From Ligilactobacillus salivarius DSM 20555 = ATCC 11741 (GTDB taxonomy: Bacteria; Bacillota; Bacilli; Lactobacillales; Lactobacillaceae): DNA of 42,238 nucleotides. The translations under genes and the position numbers were made by a program. The stretch is from assembly GCF_001435955.1 (NCBI RefSeq), contig NZ_AYYT01000017.1, positions 1 through 42,238 on the forward strand, read 5' to 3'. Position 1 is the first letter of the stretch; every line of letters starts with the position of its first letter. Below the pieces are notes generated by a model. That model saw nothing but the letters and a program-made list of their open reading frames with translations. It was not told the origin of the DNA and did not search any database. Below are positions 1 through 8,423 of the stretch, piece by piece.

Positions 1-14
1 CTGACAACTTTTAT

Positions 15-43
15 ATCATATCAAGTCGTCATATATTTGTCAA
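15..43 (-). promoter_or_regulatory. Strong sigma-A promoter, the one nearest the left edge
   Basis: Read on the minus strand there is a perfect -35 TTGACA (38-43), a 17-nt spacer and a near-consensus -10 TATGAT (15-20). It fires leftward out of the window, so its gene is not visible. It is one of three tandem copies with the same architecture, which is typical of stable RNA operons in lactobacilli. Assignment to rRNA is inference. Confidence 0.85.
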
Positions 44-92
44 CAACTTTTTAAATTTACTTTTTACTGACTATTTTGACGTCAGCTTTATC

Positions 93-121
93 ATCATATC
101 AAAGCCTCCGTTATTTGTCAA
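93..121 (-). promoter_or_regulatory. Strong sigma-A promoter, middle of three tandem copies
   Basis: Minus strand: -35 TTGACA (116-121), 17-nt spacer, -10 TATGAT (93-98). The -10 and -35 hexamers are identical to those of the promoter at 15-43, and its -35 lies 78 bp upstream of that one. It points leftward out of the window. Confidence 0.85.
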
Positions 122-165
122 CAAAAAATTATTTTTTGTTTGCCGTCATCTCAACGACAAGTAAT

Positions 166-194
166 ATAATACCAAGTACCATCGTCTTCGTCAA
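166..194 (-). promoter_or_regulatory. Strong sigma-A promoter, most upstream of three tandem copies
   Basis: Minus strand: -35 TTGACG (189-194), 17-nt spacer, -10 TATTAT (166-171). It lies 73 bp upstream of the middle promoter. The rest of 195-323 is AT-rich and shows no gene or other site that I can support. Confidence 0.8.
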
Positions 195-323
195 CGTTTT
201 TTTTATAAAAAAATAAATTTTCGTTTATGTATTAATATGACTACTTTCCTCTCTATTTCGTTCGTTTTTTATTTCTATTACAAATTTTTATAACTCATAA
301 TATTCGTTAACTTCATTCACATA

Positions 324-360
324 AAAAGAGAGATGGCTAATAATTAACCATCTCCCTTTT
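324..360 (-). terminator. Rho-independent terminator of serS
   Basis: A hairpin with arms AGAGATGG (329-336) and CCATCTCC (348-355) is followed on the minus strand by a T-run. It lies just after the serS stop codon, and it separates serS from the outward-firing promoters at 15-194. Confidence 0.85.
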
Positions 361-368
361 AAATATTA

Positions 369-1646
369 TTATTTTTCTTTCTTGATAACTTCTAAACCTT
401 GCATATATGGACGTAATGCTTCTGGAATTGTTACTGATCCATCTTCATTTTGGTAGTTTTCTAAAATAGCAGCTACAGTTCTACCTACAGCTAAACCAGA
501 GCCATTTAATGTATGAACATATTGTAGTTTACCATTTTCATCACGATATTGAATTCTTGCTCTTCTAGCTTGGAAATCTTCACAATTAGAACAGCTTGAG
601 ATTTCTCTATAAGTATCTTGTGCTGGCATCCATACTTCTAAGTCATGTGTCATAGCTGCACTGAATCCCATATCTCCAGTAGATAGAGTAATTACATGAT
701 ATGGTAATCCTAGTTTTTCCATAATGTTACCAGCATTTTTTGTCATTTTTTCCAATTCATTATATGAATCTTCTGGCTTAGTATATTTAACCATTTCAAC
801 TTTATTAAATTGGTGCATACGTATCAAGCCACGAGTATCTCGACCTGCACTTCCTGCTTCAGAGCGGAAGGATGGTGATAAAGCTGTAAAGTAAACTGGT
901 AAGTCTTCTGTTGGGATTACTTCTTCACGATAATAGTTAGTTAGAGGTACTTCAGCTGTTGGAATTAAAGTCATATCTTCCCCATTAACTTGGTATACTT
1001 GATCCTTAAATTTAGGGAATTGGCCAGTTCCATACATTGATTTAGCTTTAACAATATATGGAGGAATTACTTCTGTATAACCTTCTTTAGCATGTTCATC
1101 TAACATAAAGTTATAAACCGCACGTTCAAGCTTTGCTCCTAATCCTTTGTAGAAAACAAATCTTGCCCCAGAAACTTTAGCTGCGCGATCGAAATCTAAA
1201 ATTCCTAGATCTTCACCAATATCCCAGTGTGCTTTAGGTTCAAAATCAAATTTACGTGGTGTACCTACTTTATAAAGTTCAACATTTGAATCTTCGTCTG
1301 GTCCTACTGGAATAGTAGGATTTGGTAAGTTAGGCAAGTGAGCAGCCATAGATTTTACATTTTCTTCTACTTTAGCTAGTTTTTCATCAAGTTCTTTGAT
1401 CTTAGTACCAACTTTACGCATTGCTTGAATTTGTTCACTAGCATCTTCTTTGTTTCGTTTTGCTTGAGCAATAGCTTCAGAAACTTCATTACGTTCTTTC
1501 TTTAAATTTTCAGTTTCAACAAGTAACTCTCTACGTTTCTTATCTTCAGCTACTAATTCATCAATTTCTTCTGGTTTTACGCCTCTTGTTCCCAAGCGAC
1601 GTTTATATTCTTCTGTATTTAATCGAATATCTTTAATATCTAGCAT
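369..1646 (-). CDS. serS: Seryl-tRNA synthetase
   Basis: Class II aminoacyl-tRNA synthetase that charges tRNA-Ser in the cytoplasm. The N-terminal ~110 residues are Lys/Glu-rich, the coiled-coil arm that contacts the long variable arm of tRNA-Ser. The catalytic core follows, with motif 2 ([17 protein letters not shown]) and motif 3 ([16 protein letters not shown]) both intact. From ATG 1646 the protein is 425 aa, the usual length. That ATG follows GGAGG by 8 nt; the longer frame from TTG 1661 begins inside the Shine-Dalgarno sequence and is rejected. The gene has its own T-box leader (about 1683-1915), so expression should rise when tRNA-Ser is uncharged. lysP lies upstream with no other terminator between. 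Confidence 0.97.
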   Translation of the reverse strand: MLDIKDIRLNTEEYKRRLGTRGVKPEEIDELVAEDKKRRELLVETENLKKERNEVSEAIAQAKRNKEDASEQIQAMRKVGTKIKELDEKLAKVEENVKSMAAHLPNLPNPTIPVGPDEDSNVELYKVGTPRKFDFEPKAHWDIGEDLGILDFDRAAKVSGARFVFYKGLGAKLERAVYNFMLDEHAKEGYTEVIPPYIVKAKSMYGTGQFPKFKDQVYQVNGEDMTLIPTAEVPLTNYYREEVIPTEDLPVYFTALSPSFRSEAGSAGRDTRGLIRMHQFNKVEMVKYTKPEDSYNELEKMTKNAGNIMEKLGLPYHVITLSTGDMGFSAAMTHDLEVWMPAQDTYREISSCSNCEDFQARRARIQYRDENGKLQYVHTLNGSGLAVGRTVAAILENYQNEDGSVTIPEALRPYMQGLEVIKKEK

Positions 1647-1682
1647 CTTTGTGTCCTCCAAATTTTTTTAACATCTTGACGT

Positions 1683-1724
1683 AAAAAAAGCCCTCCCGTC
1701 CCCAAAATTGGGACGAAAGGACTT
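1683..1724 (-). terminator. T-box conditional terminator of serS
   Basis: Minus strand: a GC-rich hairpin pairs AGTCC..CGTCCC with GGGACGGGAGGGCT around a short loop, then a run of seven T. In T-box systems this hairpin competes with an antiterminator formed around the T-box sequence immediately upstream. Confidence 0.9.
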
Positions 1725-1915
1725 CTTCTTACGCGGTACCACCCAAGTTCGACAGTAAATAACCATCACACTCAATGATTTAACGATCTCCCGTGCAGCA
1801 TTACCTGCCCATACAACGAACGCTGGAGTTTCGGCTCATAGTTTTCACCAACCACTATGTCTCTTTACTGCCTACTTATGGCGAACTCCGATGTTTAACT
1901 TACCTACATGTTAAA
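1683..1915 (-). ncRNA. T-box leader (tRNA-Ser sensing) upstream of serS
   Basis: The minus strand carries the conserved T-box core TGGGTGGTACCGCG (1732-1745) just before the terminator. That sequence binds the free CCA end of uncharged tRNA. Upstream, an imperfect stem with arms GGAGTT (1883-1888) and AACTCC (1825-1830) encloses smaller hairpins and looks like Stem I. Ser specificity is inferred from the downstream gene. A TCC triplet lies at 1825-1827, but I could not place the specifier loop with confidence. The start of the leader is approximate. Confidence 0.92.
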
Positions 1916-1939
1916 ACATTGAATTATAAAATTCAAGTA

Positions 1940-3391
1940 TTATTTTTCTACTTTATGAGGTGTTAAATCAACTTCATCCAGTGGTATTACTTTAGTTTTA
2001 TATTTTATCTTATAGTAGCAGTATAAAATCAAGAATAACGGTACAGACATGTAAGTAACACTTATAGCTTGCCAATCAAGATTAGCAAATGATTTCAAAT
2101 CTTGGCCTACAATTACTAAGATACATAATACTAATGCTAAAAGTGGACCGAATGGGAACCACTTAGCATGGTAACGTAATTCGCTAAGTTCATGACCTTG
2201 TTTTTTAAATGCCCTACGAAAACGATAGTGAGAAATGGCTATACCTACCCATGCTATAAAACCTGTTAAACCACTAGCACTTACCAAGAATGTGTAAATC
2301 TTATCACCAAAAATACTTGATAAAAATGTTAGTAACGCAACAAATGTAGTTCCTAATAAAGCTGGCATTGGTATCCCACGATTATTAACGAGTGAGAATA
2401 CTCTAGGTGCATCTTTAGTTAAACTCAAAGAAAATAGCATTCTTGTAGAAGCATACATTCCTGAATTTGCTGCTGAAATAACAGAAGTTAAAATAACAGC
2501 ATTCATCACAGCGGCAGCAGAAGCCAGTCCTGCACGTTTAAAGACCAAAGTAAATGGACTAATAGCAATATCAGTAGCTTCTGATCCCAATAAATTAGGA
2601 CTTGTGTAAGGAATCAAACAAGCTATAACAAAAATAGCTAGAATATAGAATAATAAGATTCTCCAAAATACTTGCTTGATAGCCTTAGGAATACTTTTTT
2701 CTGGAGTTGCAGATTCACCAGCTGTAATACCTATCAATTCTGTCCCTTGGAAAGAAAATCCAGCAACTACGAATACACTTAAGACCGCCGGAATACCACC
2801 AACAAAAGGAGCTTTTTTATAAGTGAAGTTTTCTAAATATGTTGCATGACCCCCAATAATTCCAATAATTGTTAATAAACCTACAATCAAAAAGATAATA
2901 ACTGTTATAACCTTGATCAAAGCCAACCAATATTCTGTTTCACCAAAAGATTTTACAGACAAGGCATTAATAGCAAAAATTACTAATAATACAATCAAAC
3001 TGAAAACCCAACTAGGAATATTAGGGAACCAATAACGTAATACTATTGCACTTGTAGAAACGTCAACCGCAACAGTAATAGCCCAGTTAAACCAGTAATT
3101 CCATCCCATCGCAAATCCTAAAGCAGGGTCAACAAATCTTCCTGCGTATGTTGCAAAAGAGCCTGTGACTGGCAAATATGTTGCCATTTCACCTAAAGAA
3201 GTCATTAAGAAGTAAACCATCAATCCAATTGCTATATAAGCAACCAAAGCTCCACCAGGTCCTGCTGTAGAAATTGCAGAACCACTTGCAACAAACAAAC
3301 CTGTTCCGATACTACCACCAAGGGCAATCATAGAAACATGACGAGTTTTCAAGGATCTTTTCATTTCTCCTTGATTACTATTTTTAGACAT
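1940..3391 (-). CDS. lysP: Lysine-specific permease (APC family)
   Basis: Amino-acid permease of the APC superfamily with about 12 membrane segments. The hallmark N-terminus is visible (SMIALGGSIGTGLFVASG), and the region around GEMATYLPVTGSFATYAGRF is characteristic of the LysP/AroP group. Substrate assignment rests mainly on the lysine riboswitch directly upstream (3501-3686) and is consistent with the protein family. ATG 3391 is preceded by GGAGG at a good distance, giving 483 aa. The frame is open further upstream, but those 19 residues start inside the riboswitch terminator region and are rejected. The gene should be off when cellular lysine is high. No intrinsic terminator follows it, so transcripts run into the serS T-box. 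Confidence 0.92.
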   Translation of the reverse strand: MSKNSNQGEMKRSLKTRHVSMIALGGSIGTGLFVASGSAISTAGPGGALVAYIAIGLMVYFLMTSLGEMATYLPVTGSFATYAGRFVDPALGFAMGWNYWFNWAITVAVDVSTSAIVLRYWFPNIPSWVFSLIVLLVIFAINALSVKSFGETEYWLALIKVITVIIFLIVGLLTIIGIIGGHATYLENFTYKKAPFVGGIPAVLSVFVVAGFSFQGTELIGITAGESATPEKSIPKAIKQVFWRILLFYILAIFVIACLIPYTSPNLLGSEATDIAISPFTLVFKRAGLASAAAVMNAVILTSVISAANSGMYASTRMLFSLSLTKDAPRVFSLVNNRGIPMPALLGTTFVALLTFLSSIFGDKIYTFLVSASGLTGFIAWVGIAISHYRFRRAFKKQGHELSELRYHAKWFPFGPLLALVLCILVIVGQDLKSFANLDWQAISVTYMSVPLFLILYCYYKIKYKTKVIPLDEVDLTPHKVEK

Positions 3392-3431
3392 TACGTCTTC
3401 CTCCAAACTTTTTATTCTCAGAGGTCTGGAT

Positions 3432-3471
3432 AATAAAAGAGCACACACCTAACTAAAGAGGTATGTGCTCT
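3432..3471 (-). terminator. Lysine riboswitch expression-platform terminator
   Basis: Minus strand: a hairpin with 13-bp arms, AGAGCACATACCT and AGGTGTGTGCTCT (one G-U pair), followed by TTTTATTAT. It sits between the aptamer and the lysP start codon, where lysine-bound aptamer should favour its formation. Confidence 0.88.
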
Positions 3472-3500
3472 ATCTATCAAATATCATAATTATAATAAAA

Positions 3501-3686
3501 AGCATTCGATAGCGCTCCGTAGTCAACTATTAAACTACGACAGTTCCTGACTTGTTGAGCCAGGCCCCAGCAAAATATTGAAAAAGCAATATCTTACTTC
3601 GGCAGTTTTTCCTTTCAATATTTTTCATTGCTGCTTTTTCAGCTCTAAATATTTACTGATAAAAACTGCGACCTCTGTTCGACGCT
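3501..3686 (-). ncRNA. Lysine riboswitch (L box) aptamer upstream of lysP
   Basis: Minus strand, 5' to 3': the L-box core starts ACAGAGGTCGCAGTTTTTATCAGTA, here given only as its key parts AGAGGTCGC and ATCAGTA. Then come GAAAGG, CTGCCGAAG, GCTGGGGCCTGGCTC, CAGGAACTGTC and GGAGCGCTATCG, in the conserved order. The P1 closing strands are GCGTCGA near 3685 and TCGAATGC near 3501. The pattern is diagnostic for the lysine aptamer. A transcription terminator and lysP follow. Confidence 0.95.
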
Positions 3687-3690
3687 TTTT

Positions 3691-3718
3691 ATTATACAGA
3701 ATACAATTTAAATTGCAA
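3691..3718 (-). promoter_or_regulatory. Promoter of the lysine riboswitch-lysP transcript
   Basis: Minus strand: -35 TTGCAA (3713-3718), 16-nt spacer, perfect -10 TATAAT (3691-3696), with the aptamer starting a few bases downstream. The -35 and spacer overlap a perfect 12-bp palindrome, CAATTTAAATTG (3704-3715). It begins only 16 bp after the alsD stop codon. Confidence 0.85.
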
Positions 3719-3733
3719 GAAATAATTAATTAT

Positions 3734-4450
3734 CTACTTTTCAGCAGATGATATTGATGCACGTAAACTATCAATATCAAATTCTTCTTTCATAAAATCT
3801 GAGTTTTCAACTGGAAAATGTGTTTCTACACTTTCAAACACTTGCAAATAAACCTTTGCTTCTTTTATCTTGTAATCCAACAGATGTCCACCCAAATTAT
3901 GTGCATCATTTAAATAATGTAAGTGGAAACCTGCTGAAGCCATCCCATGGAATAATTCTGGAGAAAAGTATCCTACAATTGTTCCTTGCCCATTATTTTC
4001 TTCAAAAATAGCTTGCTTATCTGCCACCTCTGTCAATGTTGGATAAGGCTTCTTTTGTCCTTCAACAGCTCTTGTCTTTATATAATCAAATTTTCCCTTT
4101 ACTTTTACAGCAAAGAAAACATTCTTCAAATTATACTTAGAGAAAATCATATCCTTTAATTGATCAGGAGTTGCATCAGTAACATCAAATTCTATTTCTG
4201 GATTATCAAAATGGGAATTTGCAAATGGAACCCTTACTTCATTAGCATCTAATACATTTACACTACCATCGCTACGTACAAGATATGGCACTCCATCAAG
4301 TATGATCATTTCGCCATCTAATCCTGTAGCTGTTCCTATTCCTGTATCACCATGTTCTAGTAAGGAACTTAAAGGTAATGTACCATCAAATAATCCTGGA
4401 ACAAGTAAGGCTAATGTACCATGTTGAAATAACTTCTTTGTGTCTTTCAT
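3734..4450 (-). CDS. alsD: Alpha-acetolactate decarboxylase
   Basis: Converts (S)-2-acetolactate to acetoin and CO2, the second step from pyruvate to acetoin, in the cytoplasm. The C-terminal third has the metal-binding signature GFHLHYLND..HNLGGH; the three His ligands are at about residues 176, 178 and 189 counted from ATG 4450. ATG 4450 gives 238 aa, the usual size, with GAGG upstream. A TTG 21 bp earlier keeps the frame open but begins immediately after the alsS stop and lies in front of the ribosome site, so it is rejected. The gene is the second of the alsS-alsD operon, 21 bp after alsS. No terminator separates it from the lysP promoter. Confidence 0.95.
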   Translation of the reverse strand: MKDTKKLFQHGTLALLVPGLFDGTLPLSSLLEHGDTGIGTATGLDGEMIILDGVPYLVRSDGSVNVLDANEVRVPFANSHFDNPEIEFDVTDATPDQLKDMIFSKYNLKNVFFAVKVKGKFDYIKTRAVEGQKKPYPTLTEVADKQAIFEENNGQGTIVGYFSPELFHGMASAGFHLHYLNDAHNLGGHLLDYKIKEAKVYLQVFESVETHFPVENSDFMKEEFDIDSLRASISSAEK

Positions 4451-4471
4451 CTTTAAGATGCCTCTTTTCAA

Positions 4472-6157
4472 TTAGTGAAGTTGATCTTCAAGAATTTGCT
4501 TACCTAATTCTTTGTTGTCGCTGTAGTCAACTGGAATGTCAACAACTACAGGACCTTCAGTTGCAAAAGCTTGGTCTAATACTTTTTCTAAGTCTTGAGC
4601 TTTTTCCACACGTAAACCAGTAGCACCAAAACTTTCTGCATACTTAACAAAGTCTACACTACCAAAGTTTACTCCTGCACTCTTTCCATACTTCAATTCT
4701 TCTTGGAACTTAACCATATCATAGTGTCCATCATTCCAAATAATGTGTACGATGTTTAAGCCCAAACGTACAGCTGTTTCTAAATCTTGACTGGAGAATA
4801 AGAAACCACCATCACCAGAAACAGAAACAATTTGTGTATTAGGTCTTACTAAAGCAGCGGAAATAGCCCATGGTAATGCCACACCTAATGTTTGCATACC
4901 ATTACTAAATAGTAAGTGGCGTGGATTATAGCTTCTAAAGTGACGAGCCATCCAAATGTAGAAACTACCAACATCAACACTAACTGTCATATCATCAGTA
5001 ACTCTATCTTGTAAAGCTTGAATAATGCTTAAAGGATGGGAAGTAACTTGATTTTCAGTAACTGCTGGTGGTTCATCTCTTAATTTTAATTTTTCTTGTA
5101 GTCCATCTAAATATTCGCGTGAACTTTCAGGCAACTTGAAACCTTTCATGTATGGTAATAAGAAGTCAAGAGTTTGAGAAATATCACCTACCAATTCACG
5201 TTCTGGTTGGAAGTTCTTATCTACTTCTGCACGCATAGAATCAATTACGATGATATTTGCGTCACCTTCGTTATTCCAGTTACGTGGTTCATATTCAATT
5301 GGATCGTATCCAACAGCGATAACTAAGTCAGCATGTTTCAATAATTGGTCACCAGGTTGGTTTCTAAATAATCCTACACGACCAAAGAAATCATCTTCTA
5401 ATTCTCGAGGAATGATTCCTGCTCCTTGGAATGTTTCAACAACTGGTAAATGAGTTTCTTCAACTAAGTTTCTGATAGATTTAGTTGTTTCTGGATCAGA
5501 TGCTCTCATACCTAAAAGAAGAACAGGTAGTTTTGCAGTTTTGATACGTTGGGCTAATAATGTTGATTCTACAGGACTAGCTGGTCCTAAAACAGGTGCT
5601 GGCATTGGAGCAATTGGAGCAGTTTTAACTTCTGAATCAGTAACGTCTTGTGGTACTGATACAAAACTTGCACCTTGCTTTGCAGCTTCTGCTTCTTGAT
5701 AAGCATTAGCAATTACTTCAGAAATATTTTCTGGTTCTTGAACTTCAGCAGCATATTTAGTTACAGGAGCTAATAATGCAACGTTGTCCATACTTTGGTG
5801 AGTCAATCTTAATAAGTCTGTACGTTGAACTTGTCCAGAAATTGCCAACACTGGATCCCCTTCAGCAGTTGCAGTAACTAATCCAGTTGCTAAGTTTGAC
5901 ACCCCAGGACCAGATGTAGTTAATACAACACCTGGCTTACCAGTAATTCTACCAATACCTTGAGCCATAAATGCAGCATTTTGTTCATGACGAGTAATAA
6001 TCAATTGAGGTGCTTTTTCATTTGTTGGATGTTCCAATCTTTCAAATACCCTATCAATCTTAGCACCAGGTACCCCAAAAACATATTTAACATCATGGTT
6101 TACCAAACTATCAATAATGGCATCTGCACCATAACGTTTTCCTTTATCTTCAGTCAT
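4472..6157 (-). CDS. alsS: Acetolactate synthase, catabolic
   Basis: Thiamine-diphosphate enzyme that condenses two pyruvates to 2-acetolactate. Visible features are the N-terminal TPP domain with catalytic Glu58 in [13 protein letters not shown], a central domain, and the C-terminal TPP/Mg site [20 protein letters not shown] followed by WND. At 561 aa it matches the AlsS/BudB catabolic type. It is paired with alsD, and no regulatory-subunit gene (ilvN/H) or other branched-chain gene is adjacent, which supports an acetoin role over valine/leucine synthesis. Start ATG 6157 follows an AAGAGGAATG ribosome site. Two cre-like sequences lie in the upstream 120 bp, suggesting control by catabolite protein CcpA. 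Confidence 0.95.
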   Translation of the reverse strand: MTEDKGKRYGADAIIDSLVNHDVKYVFGVPGAKIDRVFERLEHPTNEKAPQLIITRHEQNAAFMAQGIGRITGKPGVVLTTSGPGVSNLATGLVTATAEGDPVLAISGQVQRTDLLRLTHQSMDNVALLAPVTKYAAEVQEPENISEVIANAYQEAEAAKQGASFVSVPQDVTDSEVKTAPIAPMPAPVLGPASPVESTLLAQRIKTAKLPVLLLGMRASDPETTKSIRNLVEETHLPVVETFQGAGIIPRELEDDFFGRVGLFRNQPGDQLLKHADLVIAVGYDPIEYEPRNWNNEGDANIIVIDSMRAEVDKNFQPERELVGDISQTLDFLLPYMKGFKLPESSREYLDGLQEKLKLRDEPPAVTENQVTSHPLSIIQALQDRVTDDMTVSVDVGSFYIWMARHFRSYNPRHLLFSNGMQTLGVALPWAISAALVRPNTQIVSVSGDGGFLFSSQDLETAVRLGLNIVHIIWNDGHYDMVKFQEELKYGKSAGVNFGSVDFVKYAESFGATGLRVEKAQDLEKVLDQAFATEGPVVVDIPVDYSDNKELGKQILEDQLH

Positions 6158-6222
6158 TTTTTCATTCCTCTTTTCATTAAATATTTACAGTATAAAATTA
6201 TAATATCACTGCTAAATTCACT

Positions 6223-6238
6223 TTACCAGCGCTTATAT
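6223..6238 (-). promoter_or_regulatory. Candidate cre site upstream of alsS
   Basis: Minus strand ATATAAGCGCTGGTAA matches the Gram-positive cre consensus WTGNAANCGNWNNCA except at two positions. It lies about 70-80 bp upstream of the alsS start, just upstream of an AT-rich stretch holding TATAAT. Function is inferred. Confidence 0.4.
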
Positions 6239-6257
6239 AGTTTGTGAAAAATATTCT

Positions 6258-6273
6258 TTGGAAAACGATTAAT
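6258..6273 (+). promoter_or_regulatory. Second candidate cre-like site upstream of alsS
   Basis: Plus strand TTGGAAAACGATTAAT matches the first ten or so positions of the cre consensus (TGNAANCG core intact) but not the final CA. Weaker than the site at 6223-6238. It is listed because two sites in one promoter region are common for CcpA targets. Confidence 0.3.
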
Positions 6274-6335
6274 ACCATAGCATTAAGCTTAAATATAAAT
6301 TTAAACTTTGTGAATATTGTGTAAGATTTATCATG

Positions 6336-6381
6336 CAAAAAAGTTGTTATTTATCTCTTAATTAGAGCAAATAACAACTTT
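6336..6381 (-). terminator. Terminator of the PAP2-GNAT operon
   Basis: Minus strand hairpin AAAGTTGTTATTT / AAATAACAACTTT around a ~16-nt loop, followed by T6. The upstream arm overlaps the stop codon of the GNAT gene. Confidence 0.85.
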
Positions 6382-6850
6382 ACAGATTTCTTAAAAATAT
6401 GTTTTTCTCTTCATCATTATCCATTATTGTTTCAGAAAAATAAAAATCGTTTCTTTCCAAAACTTTTTTTGAAGCAATATTATCTACTAAGGTAATTGCT
6501 TTTATCTGACTATAATCTTCTTTCACATGGCTACATATTTCTCTAATGGCTTTCGACATATATCCACGATACCAATAATTTTGATTTAATATAAAGCCTA
6601 TCTCACCTGTCTTTTTATTGCTATTTTTAACAGGCAAATCATATATACATATTACTCCCACTACTTTTTTATTAACTACCAATCCCCAAGCACCGTTTTG
6701 TAACATTTGAGATAAATAAAAACTAGCAAAACTTGAGACTGGAGCAAATCCTGCCATTCTAGCTACTTCTTTTTGTGTGATAATTTCTCTAAAATCATTA
6801 AGATCATTACTTGATAATTTTCTAATTATTAAATCTTCTACTTCTTTCAA
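6380..6850 (-). CDS. GNAT-family N-acetyltransferase
   Basis: Small (156 aa) acetyltransferase of the RimJ/RimL-like GNAT group. Seen are the N-terminal IIRKLSSNDLNDFREII strand-helix, the central GEIGFILNQNYWYRGYMSKAIREI acetyl-CoA-binding segment (beta4 and the Q/R-x-x-G-x motif), and the closing VDNIASKKVLERNDFYF, typical of the family. The acceptor cannot be deduced. The only in-frame start is TTG 6850, 14 bp after the PAP2 stop and preceded by TAAGG; an ATG just upstream is out of frame. It is probably co-transcribed with the PAP2 gene. Confidence 0.85.
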   Translation of the reverse strand: MKEVEDLIIRKLSSNDLNDFREIITQKEVARMAGFAPVSSFASFYLSQMLQNGAWGLVVNKKVVGVICIYDLPVKNSNKKTGEIGFILNQNYWYRGYMSKAIREICSHVKEDYSQIKAITLVDNIASKKVLERNDFYFSETIMDNDEEKNIFLRNL

Positions 6851-6864
6851 TCATCGCACCAACC

Positions 6865-7530
6865 TTAATAATTCGAATTCCTAAACCCCTTGATCTTCTT
6901 TAACTTTGCAGCATACCTTATGTATAAATTACTGCAGTAATATACCCAAGCAAAACCTAATGTTAATGCACCTGTAATATCACTAACATGTAATTGACCT
7001 AAATATATACAAGCTACACTTGTTGCAATTAACCAAATTCCTAAAATGAATCCCACTAAGTAAGCCAAAGCCTTGTCTTTAAAATATGGTAAAAAGATGA
7101 TATATACAATAGCCACTAGAATTGTCATCCCTAAAACGTGTAAACCTGGGAAAGCATATCCCATTTCCGGTTCAACTCTTTTACTTCCATAACGCAATAT
7201 CAATCGTGCTACCCATCCTACAACTAATCCTGTTCCAACTGTAAAAGTAATCCACACACCAGGAATTTGCCATCTTATAAACCATAAAATTCCTAGTAGT
7301 ACTATCGTATAAACAATTGCCATTCTGGAACTAGATAGTTCACTAATAACGTTGTAGAACATCACTTGTAAATTATTTAAGTTACGAGTTAATTTAAAAT
7401 AAACTGCTGTATCTATTTTATGTAGCCATTGAGCCTGTTGAAATACAAGAAAATAATTGATAAAGAATAGTATTGTAAAAAGGTACGCTAATGGCTCTCT
7501 TTTCTTCTTCTCTTTTATAATCACGGACAT
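6865..7530 (-). CDS. PAP2-superfamily membrane protein with degenerate active-site motifs
   Basis: Polytopic protein of 221 aa with about six membrane segments, in the class of membrane lipid (undecaprenyl or phosphatidate) phosphatases. The PSGH motif appears as PGLH (His131). The last motif, usually S-R-x-Y-L-G-x-H-x-x-x-D, reads ACIYLGQLHVSD, so the conserved Arg is Cys174 and the His is shifted by one position. Whether it remains catalytic is unclear. Start ATG 7530 follows AAGGGGGG closely. It is the first gene of a two-gene unit with the GNAT gene, directly downstream of the LysR gene (17 bp), so all three may be co-transcribed. Confidence 0.75.
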   Translation of the reverse strand: MSVIIKEKKKREPLAYLFTILFFINYFLVFQQAQWLHKIDTAVYFKLTRNLNNLQVMFYNVISELSSSRMAIVYTIVLLGILWFIRWQIPGVWITFTVGTGLVVGWVARLILRYGSKRVEPEMGYAFPGLHVLGMTILVAIVYIIFLPYFKDKALAYLVGFILGIWLIATSVACIYLGQLHVSDITGALTLGFAWVYYCSNLYIRYAAKLKKIKGFRNSNY

Positions 7531-7547
7531 CCCCCCTTAAGGCTTAA

Positions 7548-8405
7548 TTATACACTAAATAGCTCTATTAATTTCAATATTAGTGGTGATTTATTACTAT
7601 TTTTCAGCCATATTAATGTTAACTGGGTATTCCATCCCGGGTAATTTATAGGAATTATTCTACCATTCGTATAATTTTTGGCACAAGAAGCTGGAACCAA
7701 AGCTACTCCCATTTCTAACTTTGCCCAATAAATTGCTGTTCTTGCATCATCACATTTTACTGCTATATAAGGATTTATTCCAAATTGTGAAAAAGTTTGT
7801 CGGAAAATATTTTCAAATCTCCTATATATTATTAATGGTACTTCTTCTAAATCATCAATTCCTATCTTCTTTTTTCCTTTTAAATAATCATCGCTATTTA
7901 CCACTGCTACCATTGGCTCTTCCATCATAATTTTAGTTTCAAGTTCTCTTTGATTAAAAGGAGTTCTAACCAATCCTAAATCTATCTCACCATTAAATAA
8001 TTTTTCCAGTATTCCATACGTATTGCTTTCAAATATTTCAAAGTTTATTTCAGGATAGTACTTTCTAAACTCTTTCAATTTTCCTATTGGTAAAGCAGCT
8101 GCGGAAGAAGAAACTGTACCTAAAGAAATTTTTCCCAATTCTCCTTTAGTGGTCTTCTTAACTTTTTCTTCAGCTACCGTGGTTAAATCCAGAATTTTTC
8201 TTGCATATTTTTCTAACATCATACCTGCATCCGTCAATACAATTCCATGAGCAGTTCTAGTAAATAATCTAGTTTCTAATTCTGCTTCTAATTGTTTTAA
8301 TTGGTAACTCAATGGAGGTTGAGCAATATTTAGCTTTTTTGCAGCAGCTGTGATCTGTTTTTCTTCCACTACCGCTATAAAATACTGTAGTTGCTTTAAA
8401 TTCAT
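7548..8405 (-). CDS. LysR-family transcriptional regulator
   Basis: Classic LysR layout in 285 aa: a winged helix-turn-helix at residues ~1-60 (MNLKQLQYFIAVVEEKQITA, then LNIAQPPLSYQLKQLE) and a periplasmic-binding-like effector domain from ~90 (KISLGTVSSSAAALPIGKLK). The family includes CcpC/CitR and aromatic or sulfonate sensors, and the effector here is unknown. ATG 8405 follows GAGGGGAG. The frame also opens at GTG 8420, but that lies in the ribosome site. It is transcribed away from the TauE/SafE exporter gene. Divergent layout is the usual sign that a LysR protein controls its neighbour, so the exporter is the likely target. Confidence 0.92.
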   Translation of the reverse strand: MNLKQLQYFIAVVEEKQITAAAKKLNIAQPPLSYQLKQLEAELETRLFTRTAHGIVLTDAGMMLEKYARKILDLTTVAEEKVKKTTKGELGKISLGTVSSSAAALPIGKLKEFRKYYPEINFEIFESNTYGILEKLFNGEIDLGLVRTPFNQRELETKIMMEEPMVAVVNSDDYLKGKKKIGIDDLEEVPLIIYRRFENIFRQTFSQFGINPYIAVKCDDARTAIYWAKLEMGVALVPASCAKNYTNGRIIPINYPGWNTQLTLIWLKNSNKSPLILKLIELFSV

Positions 8406-8423
8406 CAGTACTCCCCTCACCTT

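Noticed and set aside
1825-1827. TCC as the T-box specifier codon for serine
   Set aside because: It falls in the 3' arm of the stem I can draw, not in a clear internal loop, so I leave the specifier unassigned.
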